A stretch of DNA of 64,000 nt from Paradesulfitobacterium ferrireducens (GTDB taxonomy: Bacteria > Bacillota > Desulfitobacteriia > Desulfitobacteriales > Desulfitobacteriaceae), in assembly GCF_017310645.1 (NCBI RefSeq), contig NZ_JAFLRH010000002.1:248001-312000 (forward strand), in the 5' to 3' direction. A program made the position numbers and the translations under genes. Shown here one piece after another: positions 17,458-25,387 of the stretch. The number at the start of each line of letters is the position of its first letter. Positions within the stretch are counted from its first letter, which is position 1. A model generated the notes under the pieces. The model saw nothing but the letters and a program-made list of their open reading frames with translations, was not told the DNA's origin and made no database searches.

Positions 17458-18069
17458 ATGCATTTAGGAATGGTGATTGATTTAAAGCGGTGTGTGGGTT
17501 GCCAGGCGTGTACCATTGCCTGCAAGTCGGAAAACGGAACTCCGCCGGGCGTGCTCTTTACCAAGGTGTTGGACCAGGTGGCTGGGGAATATCCCATTGT
17601 TAAGAAAAAATTCGTACCTGTGCTCTGCAACCACTGTCAGGACGCTCCTTGTGTGCGGGTCTGCCCGACCGGGGCGACGACCAAACGGGAAGACGGCTTG
17701 GTGTTGGTAGATCACGATAAATGTGTAGGCTGCCGTGCTTGTTATGTCGCCTGTCCGTATAAGAACCGGGTGTTCCTTAAGAAAGGAGCCCTGAAGACCG
17801 GGTATTTCGGTGGGAATCAGATGACCCCGTTTGAGAAAGCAAAATATCCCAAATGGCAGGAGGGTACGGTCGTTAAATGCACCTTCTGTGTGGAACGCGT
17901 GGATCAAGGCTTGGATCCTTCTTGTGTCCAGACTTGCCCGGCAGATGCCCGCATTTTCGGAGACTTGTCCGACCCCAACAGCAAGGTCAGCCGTTTGATC
18001 CGCCAGCGCGGGGGATACCAGCCCCAGCCGGAAAATAACACGGAACCTTCCGTGTATTACTTAGAGTAG
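17458..18069 (+). CDS. Four-cluster [4Fe-4S] electron-transfer subunit
   Basis: This 203-residue DmsB/PadC-type ferredoxin-like subunit relays electrons between the Mo subunit and the membrane anchor. Four Cys groups are visible: CVGCQACTIAC, CNHCQDAPCVRVCP, CVGCRACYVACP and CTFCVERVDQGLDPSCVQTCP, enough for four [4Fe-4S] clusters. It sits 18 bases after the catalytic gene and is followed within a few bases by the anchor gene, a standard three-gene operon. Confidence 0.93.
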   Translation: MHLGMVIDLKRCVGCQACTIACKSENGTPPGVLFTKVLDQVAGEYPIVKKKFVPVLCNHCQDAPCVRVCPTGATTKREDGLVLVDHDKCVGCRACYVACPYKNRVFLKKGALKTGYFGGNQMTPFEKAKYPKWQEGTVVKCTFCVERVDQGLDPSCVQTCPADARIFGDLSDPNSKVSRLIRQRGGYQPQPENNTEPSVYYLE

Positions 18070-18081
18070 GAGGTGAGCATA

Positions 18082-18960
18082 TTGGCTAAAACGATGCCTT
18101 TGGTTGGAGAAGAATTTGTCGCCGGTTACCGTCTGCAGACGGAATGGGCGACTCTGATCGCGGCTGCGTTCTTTTTTGGCAAAATCGGGGCCGGACTGTT
18201 TCTAATGTCCTTATTCACCGATTCTTCCGTGGGGGCACTGGTAGGGCTCTTGATTGTGCTCATCGGGAAAGGCGGAGCCCACCTGCTCTATCTGGGGCGG
18301 CCGGAGCGCTTCTGGCGGGCTTTGACCAAGCCCGGAACTTCCTGGGTGGCCCGCGGGTTCTGGGCCATGATGGTGATGATGGTGTCCGGCGCCCTTTTCC
18401 TCCTGGCGGAACCTGGGAGCGGAGTCTGGTGGGCGGCCCAAATCATTGCCGGGGTCACGGCCTTTATCGTGGCCGTGTATGACGGGTTCTTGATGAACTC
18501 ATCCCCTTCGATTCCACTTTGGAATACGGCCATGATGCCGGTGCTCTGTCTGTTTTACTCCCTGCTTGGAGGTACATCTTTAACCCTGTTTTTGGTTGAT
18601 TTCGGCTTAACCACCGTGACCATTGAGGAAACCCTTTTAAGCAACCTCGAAATTATCCTCCTCGTGACCAATCTAATTGTGGTTATTCTCTACCTCTTGA
18701 GTATGACAAACGGAACCGCCGCCGCCAAGGAATCCCTGCGCCTGCTGCTCAAAGGTTCATTTGCTCCGGCATTTTATATCCTGGCTATCGGTGTCGGGCT
18801 TGTCTTTACCTTGTTTATGGCGTATTTCATCGGGGTGGCAGGGGGAGCGGGGGTTGTAGCCCTGATTACCTTGGCAGACCTGATCGGCCACTATTTTATC
18901 TTCTTTCTTTTCCTGAGAGCAGGGGTGTATGCGCCCGTACTTGGGAAGCTGACGCTTTAA
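18082..18960 (+). CDS. NrfD/DmsC-like membrane anchor subunit
   Basis: This 292-residue integral membrane protein has about eight hydrophobic helices and the NrfD-type motif HLLYLGRPERFWRAL between early helices. It should exchange electrons with the quinone pool. I chose the TTG at 18082, eight bases after AGGAGG; the GTG at 18073 overlaps that site and is less likely. Together with the two previous genes it makes a membrane-bound, cytoplasm-facing oxidoreductase. In a quinone-poor fermenter it would be out of place, so its presence points to a respiring or syntrophic host. Confidence 0.85.
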   Translation: MAKTMPLVGEEFVAGYRLQTEWATLIAAAFFFGKIGAGLFLMSLFTDSSVGALVGLLIVLIGKGGAHLLYLGRPERFWRALTKPGTSWVARGFWAMMVMMVSGALFLLAEPGSGVWWAAQIIAGVTAFIVAVYDGFLMNSSPSIPLWNTAMMPVLCLFYSLLGGTSLTLFLVDFGLTTVTIEETLLSNLEIILLVTNLIVVILYLLSMTNGTAAAKESLRLLLKGSFAPAFYILAIGVGLVFTLFMAYFIGVAGGAGVVALITLADLIGHYFIFFLFLRAGVYAPVLGKLTL

Positions 18961-19062
18961 TGGGGAGTGACTGACTTAAAAAGATATTAGATATTCCCAA
19001 ATAATAATGGCCAAGAGGGGGAGTCGGTCTTAATTTATTTTCTTCTCTTGGCTGTTATATGA

Positions 19063-19458
19063 GGGGATACGATAAAGTGGCGGCCCGGTCGCTTCTTCAT
19101 GGTGGTTCTTTCTAACATTATTGGGATGCTGATGATCGCAGGGAATATTCTGGGACTGATTAATAGTTGCCTCACCGTTCTGGGAGTGATCACCACTTGC
19201 CTGGCTGTGGTCATGGTAGCGGATTACTTTATTGTCAAAAACCGCTCTGAGGAAACTGCCGCTGAAGCGGTTAACTGGGCGGGTGTAATCACTGTTGTTT
19301 TAGGTTCTTTTCTGGCGATGTCCTTGCAAAAGATTTTCCCGATTGCCTTCATAACCTCGACTGTAATTTCTCTCATTTTGTATCCGGTTCTGAGAAAATA
19401 TGTTTTGAAACCGCAAAAAGGATATGTGGACAGCATCTTAAAGAGTGAGAAGATGTAA
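19063..19458 (+). pseudogene. C-terminal remnant of an NCS1 (cytosine/allantoin-type) permease
   Basis: The frame is open from about 19063 to 19458 and encodes only about 130 residues that look like the last three or four helices of a nucleobase:cation symporter-1. VVMVADYFIV and AVNWAGVITVVLGSF are typical of its C-terminal part. A normal NCS1 protein exceeds 400 residues, and the upstream bases do not continue it, so this is a decayed fragment. The possible internal ATG at 19099 has no clear ribosome binding site. Its position beside dihydropyrimidinase- and PreA-like genes suggests the ancestral locus once imported a pyrimidine-like compound. Family identity is moderately sure. Confidence 0.6.
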
Positions 19459-19492
19459 AATGAAGTGATACAGACGACAGAAAGTAAATCCG

Positions 19493-19532
19493 AGCTGTCT
19501 TTTGGACTGATCGCCAAGGGACAGCTTTTTTT
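19493..19532 (+). terminator. Rho-independent terminator after the permease remnant
   Basis: AGCTGTCT...TTGG pairs with CCAA...GGGACAGCT (19493-19526), followed by a run of T to 19532. Confidence 0.8.
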
Positions 19533-19755
19533 ATACGTTTCTTTTTCTAATAGGCTATTGGTTGGCATTAGTTACCTGCTGTAAATCTGAAGTAAATGAG
19601 AAGAAATACCTATAGCACATACCTCCTTCAATCCCTAGAATAAAGACAGATGTTAGAATAGTCAGAATATTAAAACGGAAGGCGGGATAGAGCTAGTGTA
19701 AAAATATCCAATGATTAATAAAAGAGAAAAGAGTCTGATTGAGGGGGATTTAAGG

Positions 19756-21096
19756 ATGGGTAAACCGGATGACATGGATCTGTCAGTTGAATTCGCCGGA
19801 GTAAAGATGAGAGCACCTATAGGGGTTGCGGCTCAGGCCCCGTTTGCGCCGGCCTCCATATCAGGGAAAAAGTTGGCAGAGCTATTGCTAAAGCATGTGG
19901 AAGCAGGTGCGGGGTATGTGCACACGCCGTATACCAATGTCGAGCTTGATCACCCGAAAAACAGGCTGCCCACCGGGCGCTTTTTGAAAGCGCACACTCC
20001 GGGTTTTGGCCGGAGCGGGTTCTGGGTTGCGGCTGACAGCTACCGCATTGAGATGCGGTTGGACGAATCTTTAAAACTGGTTGATTCGCTTAAGAAGAGG
20101 CTGCCGTCTGATGTGCCGGTGATTGCAAACATCATGGGACCGGGTGCTGATCCGGGAGGATGGGCGGAGCTTGCCTGCAAGTTTGAAAATGCCGGGGCGG
20201 ATATTATCGAGTTAGACGTGTCCTGTCCCTTGCCGGCTTCTGCCGCTGGCGCGGTAGAGTCTTTTTCTTCGGCTGAGCACATTCCGGAACACGCGGGCAT
20301 GCTTTTGGGGGATAACCTGGCTTTGACCAGAGCGGTCACGGCGGAGGTTGTGAACAAAACCCGCCTTCCGGTTGGGGTTAAGCTGACACCGGAAACCGGA
20401 TTTCCCCGTCTCGTCGGTTTCGCGGAGCAGCTGAAAGAAGTGGGGGCCAGATTCATCACCAGTGTCAATGCCCCGCTCTCCGTAGCCCCTCCGGACATTC
20501 ACAACGGCGGCAAATCCCCTTATCCCGGGCTGGATGCCAACACGATTTCTCCGGCGGTGGGCCCCTGGACCCGGTATCTCTGTTACCGCAATATCGGCAC
20601 GATCTCCATGTTTGTGCCCGGAATTGATCAGGCAGCGGTCGGCGGGCTGGTGGATGTCACTCATGTCATTGAAGCCATGATGCTCGGGGCCAAGATCTGC
20701 GAATTCTCATCCGGGACGTTGTGGAAAGGATGGGGTTTCATTTCGGATTCCCTCAATTATCTGCGCCAATATATGCTAAAGCAGGGTTACCGTTCCCTTG
20801 AGGAATTCCGGGGGCTGGGTGTTCAGTATATTAAACCGGCGGAAGAAATTGACTGGGGACTGGGAAGGTTAACAGCCGCGATCGATCCCGGCAAATGCAA
20901 AGGCTGTGAAATCTGTGCCAACAACCTGTGCTGGGCCATCACCATGAATGAAAATAACAAGGCTACCGTTTCCGAGCAGGACTGTGGCGCGTGTGCGTTG
21001 TGTGTCGCAATCTGTCCCAGCAATGCTGCGACTTTGGTTGAAGCCCAGACCCCGCAAAGGGAAGAGGAATTTTATGCCCGGTATTTGGGACAGTGA
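19756..21096 (+). CDS. PreA-like dihydropyrimidine dehydrogenase / lactam reductase with C-terminal ferredoxin domain
   Basis: This 446-residue protein has the FMN TIM-barrel of dihydroorotate/dihydropyrimidine dehydrogenases followed by a C-terminal domain with two [4Fe-4S] motifs (CKGCEICANNLC and CGACALCVAICP). The barrel contains the DIIELDVSCP and GVKLTPETGFP stretches typical of PreA. Such enzymes reduce the C5-C6 double bond of uracil/thymine or run in reverse. The ATG at 19756 has GAGGGGG upstream and fits the family N-terminus; an earlier in-frame ATG at 19711 does not. No PreT gene is adjacent, so reducing power may come from ferredoxin or from the GltD-like protein at 6579. By context it may saturate the pyridone ring of a 2-quinolone-like lactam, which is inference. 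Confidence 0.82.
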   Translation: MGKPDDMDLSVEFAGVKMRAPIGVAAQAPFAPASISGKKLAELLLKHVEAGAGYVHTPYTNVELDHPKNRLPTGRFLKAHTPGFGRSGFWVAADSYRIEMRLDESLKLVDSLKKRLPSDVPVIANIMGPGADPGGWAELACKFENAGADIIELDVSCPLPASAAGAVESFSSAEHIPEHAGMLLGDNLALTRAVTAEVVNKTRLPVGVKLTPETGFPRLVGFAEQLKEVGARFITSVNAPLSVAPPDIHNGGKSPYPGLDANTISPAVGPWTRYLCYRNIGTISMFVPGIDQAAVGGLVDVTHVIEAMMLGAKICEFSSGTLWKGWGFISDSLNYLRQYMLKQGYRSLEEFRGLGVQYIKPAEEIDWGLGRLTAAIDPGKCKGCEICANNLCWAITMNENNKATVSEQDCGACALCVAICPSNAATLVEAQTPQREEEFYARYLGQ

Positions 21097-21387
21097 TTCC
21101 TCCCAATCGTGGCACGAATTCAGCGTTTGAACGTGAAATTCTTGCCTGCCGGTACCCAGTCACTTTAAAATACGGTCATGGGGTGTAAATTATTTACAGA
21201 GGGCCAGCGGGTTGCTGGTGGTTCCCTGTAGCAGAAGGCTGCCGTCGGCAGTCTTTCGCTATCAGGGGGGGATGACGAAACGTTATCTGAGGATGAATAC
21301 AGGCAGGATTCCTTGCAGAGTGAAGCGCTGACTATATCGGTAGACTGACGCAAACCATCTAAGATGAAAGTAGGAAGGAATCAGGGA
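21097..21387 (+). other. Non-coding leader before the two-component genes
   Basis: This 291-base stretch has no credible gene. It holds a perfect 15-base palindrome (21184-21198), then an apparent stem-loop (AGGG, CCAGC-GCTGG inside, CCCT; about 21201-21226) and a second small hairpin CTGCC-GTC-GGCAG near 21240. I could not match it to a known riboswitch or T-box. It may be the 5' leader of the histidine kinase mRNA. Confidence 0.4.
21184..21198. promoter_or_regulatory. Perfect palindrome TGTAAAT-T-ATTTACA, possible operator
   Basis: Seven bases on each side of a central T are perfectly symmetrical. It lies about 190 bases before the histidine kinase start. It may bind the adjacent NarL-type regulator or another factor; no second copy was noticed. 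Confidence 0.4.
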
Positions 21388-22593
21388 ATGAGTAACTGGG
21401 CCGCTACCTTAGAATTTATCTATACAAGGAAGCACTTGTTCCTAAACGAATTCGACCGTCAGGTAAAGAATCTTACACTGGCCCGGAGCAGTTCCGGCGC
21501 AGAAACGGAAGATTCGCCTCAGCTTAAGGATGTCTCGCCTCAGCCTAAAGAAGTCTCACAGCGCAAGCATGAATTTATCAACCTGTTGGATTACCTGATC
21601 GAGGGGAGGAACGGAGCCGGTTACTCTGCGTTTTCAAGTCAGGAATTACCGCCGGAACCCAGTGAGGTCAGGATCTGGCTAAGGATAATTTTAGCAGTCT
21701 TGCATGCGCATGGGTGGCATGAAAACTCCAAAGAACCAGAAAACATTAAGGAACACGAAAATATGGTTCAGCGTTTAATCGAAGCGGTTTACCTTTATGC
21801 CTGGAAACGCCAGGAGGAGATGTTGCAGAAGCGTTTTCAGCTTCAAGAGCAAAAACTCATGGCCGGAATCGTCGCGGCCCAGGAAAATGAACGCAAGCGG
21901 TTGGCGCGGGATATCCATGATGAGGTCATTCAGCTCCTGGCTAGCAGCATCGTGCGCTTGCAGATCGTTCAACATTCCGGAATAGGAAGCGAGGAGCAGA
22001 GTCAGAGCCTTAAAGACCTCTATTTCGAACTCCGCGAAATCGAGCATCTGATCCGGGAGGCAGTGCAAGCCTATCGCCTGGTCAGTGTGGATATGGATTC
22101 TTTTTGGCTGACCCAGGCCGGTTTTTTCCCCACCCTCAGGGCCTATTTGCGAAGTTATGAAAGTAAGACCGGGATCAAAACCAACCTCAAGATTGAAGGG
22201 GAGGAGAACGGATTAGAGCGGACGGTTGGGATCACTATTTTCAGAGTGATTCAAGAAGGGCTGCAAAATGTGCGCAAGCATTCTCGGGCTTCCGCGGCCA
22301 CTGTGGAATTAGGGGTAAATGCACACGATATCATGCTCACCCTATCGGATAATGGCCAGGGTTTTGATCCCAATCAGGTTAAAGCCCAGGATTTTCGCAC
22401 GGTATCCTGCCTTACCTATTTCGGGCTATTCAGCATGGAACAGCGGGTCAAGTTGCTGGGCGGGGTTTTTGCAATCCATTCAGAGCCGGGAGTGGGCACG
22501 GTAATTAAGGTGCAGGCTCCAAGCCAGGGTGCGACACTGCCCGAGTCTAAACAAGTAAAGAGGGGTTCGCCGTGGATCAAATCAAAGTATTAA
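21388..22593 (+). CDS. Soluble NarX/DegS-type sensor histidine kinase
   Basis: This 401-residue kinase belongs to the HisKA_3 family. The phospho-acceptor lies in ARDIHDEV (about His177) and the ATPase lobe has NVRKHSRASAATVEL and DNGQGFDPN. No membrane segments are seen, so the unknown 160-residue N-terminal region senses something in the cytoplasm. The ATG at 21388 has AGGAAGG at a good distance; an ATG at 21364 would add eight residues. The response regulator gene overlaps its end. It sits between the PreA-like gene and the hydantoinase operon, so it may control part of the left cluster in addition to the sigma-54 activator. Confidence 0.9.
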   Translation: MSNWAATLEFIYTRKHLFLNEFDRQVKNLTLARSSSGAETEDSPQLKDVSPQPKEVSQRKHEFINLLDYLIEGRNGAGYSAFSSQELPPEPSEVRIWLRIILAVLHAHGWHENSKEPENIKEHENMVQRLIEAVYLYAWKRQEEMLQKRFQLQEQKLMAGIVAAQENERKRLARDIHDEVIQLLASSIVRLQIVQHSGIGSEEQSQSLKDLYFELREIEHLIREAVQAYRLVSVDMDSFWLTQAGFFPTLRAYLRSYESKTGIKTNLKIEGEENGLERTVGITIFRVIQEGLQNVRKHSRASAATVELGVNAHDIMLTLSDNGQGFDPNQVKAQDFRTVSCLTYFGLFSMEQRVKLLGGVFAIHSEPGVGTVIKVQAPSQGATLPESKQVKRGSPWIKSKY

Positions 22594-23162
22594 TTGCGGA
22601 TGACCATACCCTTTTTTGCCAGGCCATGCAACGGCTGTTCGATACCGTGGGGACGTTCAGGGTTGTCGGTTATGCCCGCAACGGCGAGGAGGCCGTGCAG
22701 AAAGCACAGCAGTTGGCGCCCCATGTGGTCTTAATGGATATCCAAATGCCGGGGCTTGACGGGGTGGCGAGCACCCGGCAAATACGCCAGCTGGTGCCGG
22801 CTACACAGGTGATCATGCTGACGATGCACGATAATGCCAGGTTGCTGCGCGAGGCCTTAGAGGCAGGGGCAGCCGGATACGTGCTCAAAGATGCCGAGAT
22901 TTCCCTGCTCTTGAATACGGTGCTCTCCGTGGTTCATCCCGGCACCGGCAGCGGAACGGAGAAATTGACGACCCGGGAGAAAGAAATTTTGTACTTAGTC
23001 GCTAGCGGGTTTACAAACCAGGAAATCGCAGCCAGATTGACGGTAAGCACCCATACCATTAAAAATCACTTATACCATATCTATTCCAAGCTCAATTGCG
23101 CCAACCGGGCCGAAGCCGTGCGCTGGGCAGCGGAGAGAAAGATACTGTTTGAAGGGGTATAG
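22572..23162 (+). CDS. NarL/LuxR-family response regulator
   Basis: This 196-residue protein has a receiver domain with phospho-acceptor Asp56 in LMDIQMPG, followed by a LuxR-type helix-turn-helix (LTTREKEILYLVASGFTNQEIAARL...). The GTG start lies inside the kinase gene, a 22-base overlap. It is the cognate partner of the upstream kinase. Its stop codon is built into the left arm of a strong terminator, so the two genes form a closed unit separate from the hydantoinase genes. Confidence 0.94.
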   Translation: MDQIKVLIADDHTLFCQAMQRLFDTVGTFRVVGYARNGEEAVQKAQQLAPHVVLMDIQMPGLDGVASTRQIRQLVPATQVIMLTMHDNARLLREALEAGAAGYVLKDAEISLLLNTVLSVVHPGTGSGTEKLTTREKEILYLVASGFTNQEIAARLTVSTHTIKNHLYHIYSKLNCANRAEAVRWAAERKILFEGV

Positions 23163-23200
23163 GAAAGATGAGAATAATAACCTATACCCTTTCTTTTTTT
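23151..23200 (+). terminator. Strong terminator overlapping the response regulator stop
   Basis: GAAGGGGTATAGG at 23151-23163 pairs with CCTATACCCTTTC at 23181-23193 (13 bp, one G-U), followed by a run of T. The TAG stop lies within the left arm. Confidence 0.88.
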
Positions 23201-23274
23201 GTTTAAGTAGAATTGTTTTAGATAATTCAGAAAATTATAGACAACCAAGAATGAGAATGTAAGGGGGGTTACAC

Positions 23275-25386
23275 ATGGGGGTTAAGATTGGGATTGATGT
23301 AGGGGGAACATTTACCGATTTTCTCTTGTTCGACGGGGAAGGGAATACGGCGATTTTTAAATCCCCTACCACACCGGATGACCCGACGGAAGGAGTTTTT
23401 GCGGGGCTGGCCGAGATGGCTGCCGAGAAAGGGGTCACGATCGCAGAGTTCTTAAAGCAAGTCGAGGTCATTGTCCACGGAACCACGATCACAACCAATG
23501 CCGTGCTTACGGGCAACGGGGCCAAGACCGGTTTTATCACGACCAAAGGGTTCCGGGACATTCTGAACATGCGCAGGGGACTGAAAGAGGACCAGTATGA
23601 GACCAAATATGCTCCTCCTGCGCCCTTGGTGCTGCGGAGATTCATTCAGACAGTCGAAGAGAGAACGGATTGCGAAGGTCGGGAGCTCACCCCGCTCAAC
23701 CGCCAGGATGTGCAAAAGGTGGTGGAGTTTTTCAAGCAAGAAAAGGTCGAAGCCTTGGGCGTGAGTTTTCTCTTTTCCTTCTTTAATCCGGAACATGAAA
23801 ATAAAATCGGGGAGATTTTAGCAACAGAGCTTCCCAATGTCTATGTTTCCCTTTCGAGTGAGATCATCCCGCAAGTACGGGTTTACGAGCGCAACAGTAC
23901 GGTTGCACTCAACGCTTTCGTCGGTCCCAAGCTCAAAAGTTATCTGAGTTCGCTCAAGGACCGGCTGGAGTCCAATGGCTTCCAAGGGGTGCTCTTAATC
24001 ATGCAGTCGAACGGCGGCGTGATGTCCCCGGAAGTAGCCATCCGCTTTGCCGTGAACACCCTGCTTTCCGGGCCGGCCGGCGGACCGGCTGCGGGCATTT
24101 CTTACGCTAATCCCCATGAACTAAAGAATCTGATCACAGTCGATATGGGCGGGACCAGCTTTGACGCCAGTCTGATTATGGACCAGGCACCGGGGATTAC
24201 GGTGGAGGCCAGTATTGCCAGGCACCGGGTGGCCTTGCCGGCGATAGACATTCATACCATCGGGGCTGGGGGTGGAAGCATCGCCTGGATTGATACCGGG
24301 GGCATCCTCCAGGTAGGCCCGCAGAGTGCCGGAGCCCAGCCCGGGCCGGTATGCTATGGCCGCGGGGGCACCAAACCCACGGTGACTGATGCGGACCTAA
24401 TCTTAGGGTACCTGGAGCCGGGTTACTTCTTTGGCGGGAGAATGGGCCTGAATTATGAAGCGGCTTCCACGGCAATTGCCGTGGAGATTGCGGAGCCGCT
24501 CCAAATGGATGTGGTAGAAGCGGCCAATGGAATTTACCAGGTTGTTAATGCCAATATGGCGGCAGGTTTGGGAGTGGTGTCGGTCAGCCGAGGCTATGAT
24601 CCCAGGGATTTTGCTCTGGTCGTGGCCGGCGGGGCGGGACCGATTCACGCCGGCATGATTGCGCGGGAGTTGGAAATTCCCCTGATCATTATCCCCAAGG
24701 TTTCGTCGGTATTTTGCGCAGCCGGCATGCTGATGTCCGATCTGCGTCATGACTATGTGCGAACCTATGCCAAACCTTTAGCCCATGCGGACTTAAAACG
24801 TCTGAATGAGATTTTGGCAGAGATGGAAGAAGAAGCGGTGTCAACGCTAAAACGGGAAGGGATAGCGGAGGCTCAGATCGTGCTCAAGTATTCTCTGGAT
24901 CTCCGCTATGAAGGGCAGTTCAACGAAGTGGAGGTGCCGTTCTCGATCAATTCCGGGCGGGATAAGGTGGAAGAGATGCAACTGGCTGAAATTACCCAGG
25001 CCTTTGACCGACGCCATGATGCCCTCTATGGCTACGCTTTGCCGGGAGTGCCTTCAGAGATTATTAACCTGCGCTTAAGCGCCCTGGGGATTACGGACAA
25101 ACCGGCATTCAAAAAGACTAAGTTCCTGGGAACTGATCCGTCACCGGCTTTCAAGAAATACCGCTCAGCCTATTTTGATACGGCTTTCCGGGAAGTTCCC
25201 GTTTACGACGGCCGCTTGTTAGGCCATGGCAACATGATCACGGGTCCGGCCATTATTGAAGAGACCACAACCACGATTGTGGTGCCGCCGGAATATGATT
25301 TGCTGTGTGACACGTACGACAACTATTTGATGCATCCGAAGGGGATGGCCTTATCTGGTATCTTGGAGAAGTTAAGGAGGGGTTAA
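23275..25386 (+). CDS. hyuA: ATP-dependent hydantoinase/oxoprolinase-family subunit A
   Basis: This 703-residue HyuA-type subunit has the N-terminal actin-like ATPase signature KIGIDVGGTFTDFLLF, HGTTITTNAVLTG, and the central SGPAGGPAAG and DMGGTSFDASLI motifs. Family members use ATP to activate and hydrolyse lactams or carboxylate ketones (hydantoinase, 5-oxoprolinase, acetophenone carboxylase, and IaaE of indoleacetate degradation). GGGGGG precedes the ATG. HyuB follows one base after its stop. It should open an otherwise stable ring amide made by the Mo hydroxylase and reductase encoded upstream. It is related to, but clearly diverged from, the HyuA at 48043. Confidence 0.92.
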   Translation: MGVKIGIDVGGTFTDFLLFDGEGNTAIFKSPTTPDDPTEGVFAGLAEMAAEKGVTIAEFLKQVEVIVHGTTITTNAVLTGNGAKTGFITTKGFRDILNMRRGLKEDQYETKYAPPAPLVLRRFIQTVEERTDCEGRELTPLNRQDVQKVVEFFKQEKVEALGVSFLFSFFNPEHENKIGEILATELPNVYVSLSSEIIPQVRVYERNSTVALNAFVGPKLKSYLSSLKDRLESNGFQGVLLIMQSNGGVMSPEVAIRFAVNTLLSGPAGGPAAGISYANPHELKNLITVDMGGTSFDASLIMDQAPGITVEASIARHRVALPAIDIHTIGAGGGSIAWIDTGGILQVGPQSAGAQPGPVCYGRGGTKPTVTDADLILGYLEPGYFFGGRMGLNYEAASTAIAVEIAEPLQMDVVEAANGIYQVVNANMAAGLGVVSVSRGYDPRDFALVVAGGAGPIHAGMIARELEIPLIIIPKVSSVFCAAGMLMSDLRHDYVRTYAKPLAHADLKRLNEILAEMEEEAVSTLKREGIAEAQIVLKYSLDLRYEGQFNEVEVPFSINSGRDKVEEMQLAEITQAFDRRHDALYGYALPGVPSEIINLRLSALGITDKPAFKKTKFLGTDPSPAFKKYRSAYFDTAFREVPVYDGRLLGHGNMITGPAIIEETTTTIVVPPEYDLLCDTYDNYLMHPKGMALSGILEKLRRG

Positions 25387-25387
25387 A

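Noticed and set aside
19010-19052. GCCAAGAG/CTCTTGGC stem after the membrane anchor gene as a terminator
   Set aside because: The loop is 27 bases and no T-run follows, so the pairing may be chance.
21184-21260. T-box or known riboswitch before the histidine kinase
   Set aside because: Hairpins are present, but I found neither the T-box core sequence nor the conserved bases of cobalamin, SAM or THF riboswitches, and the downstream gene is not of those pathways.
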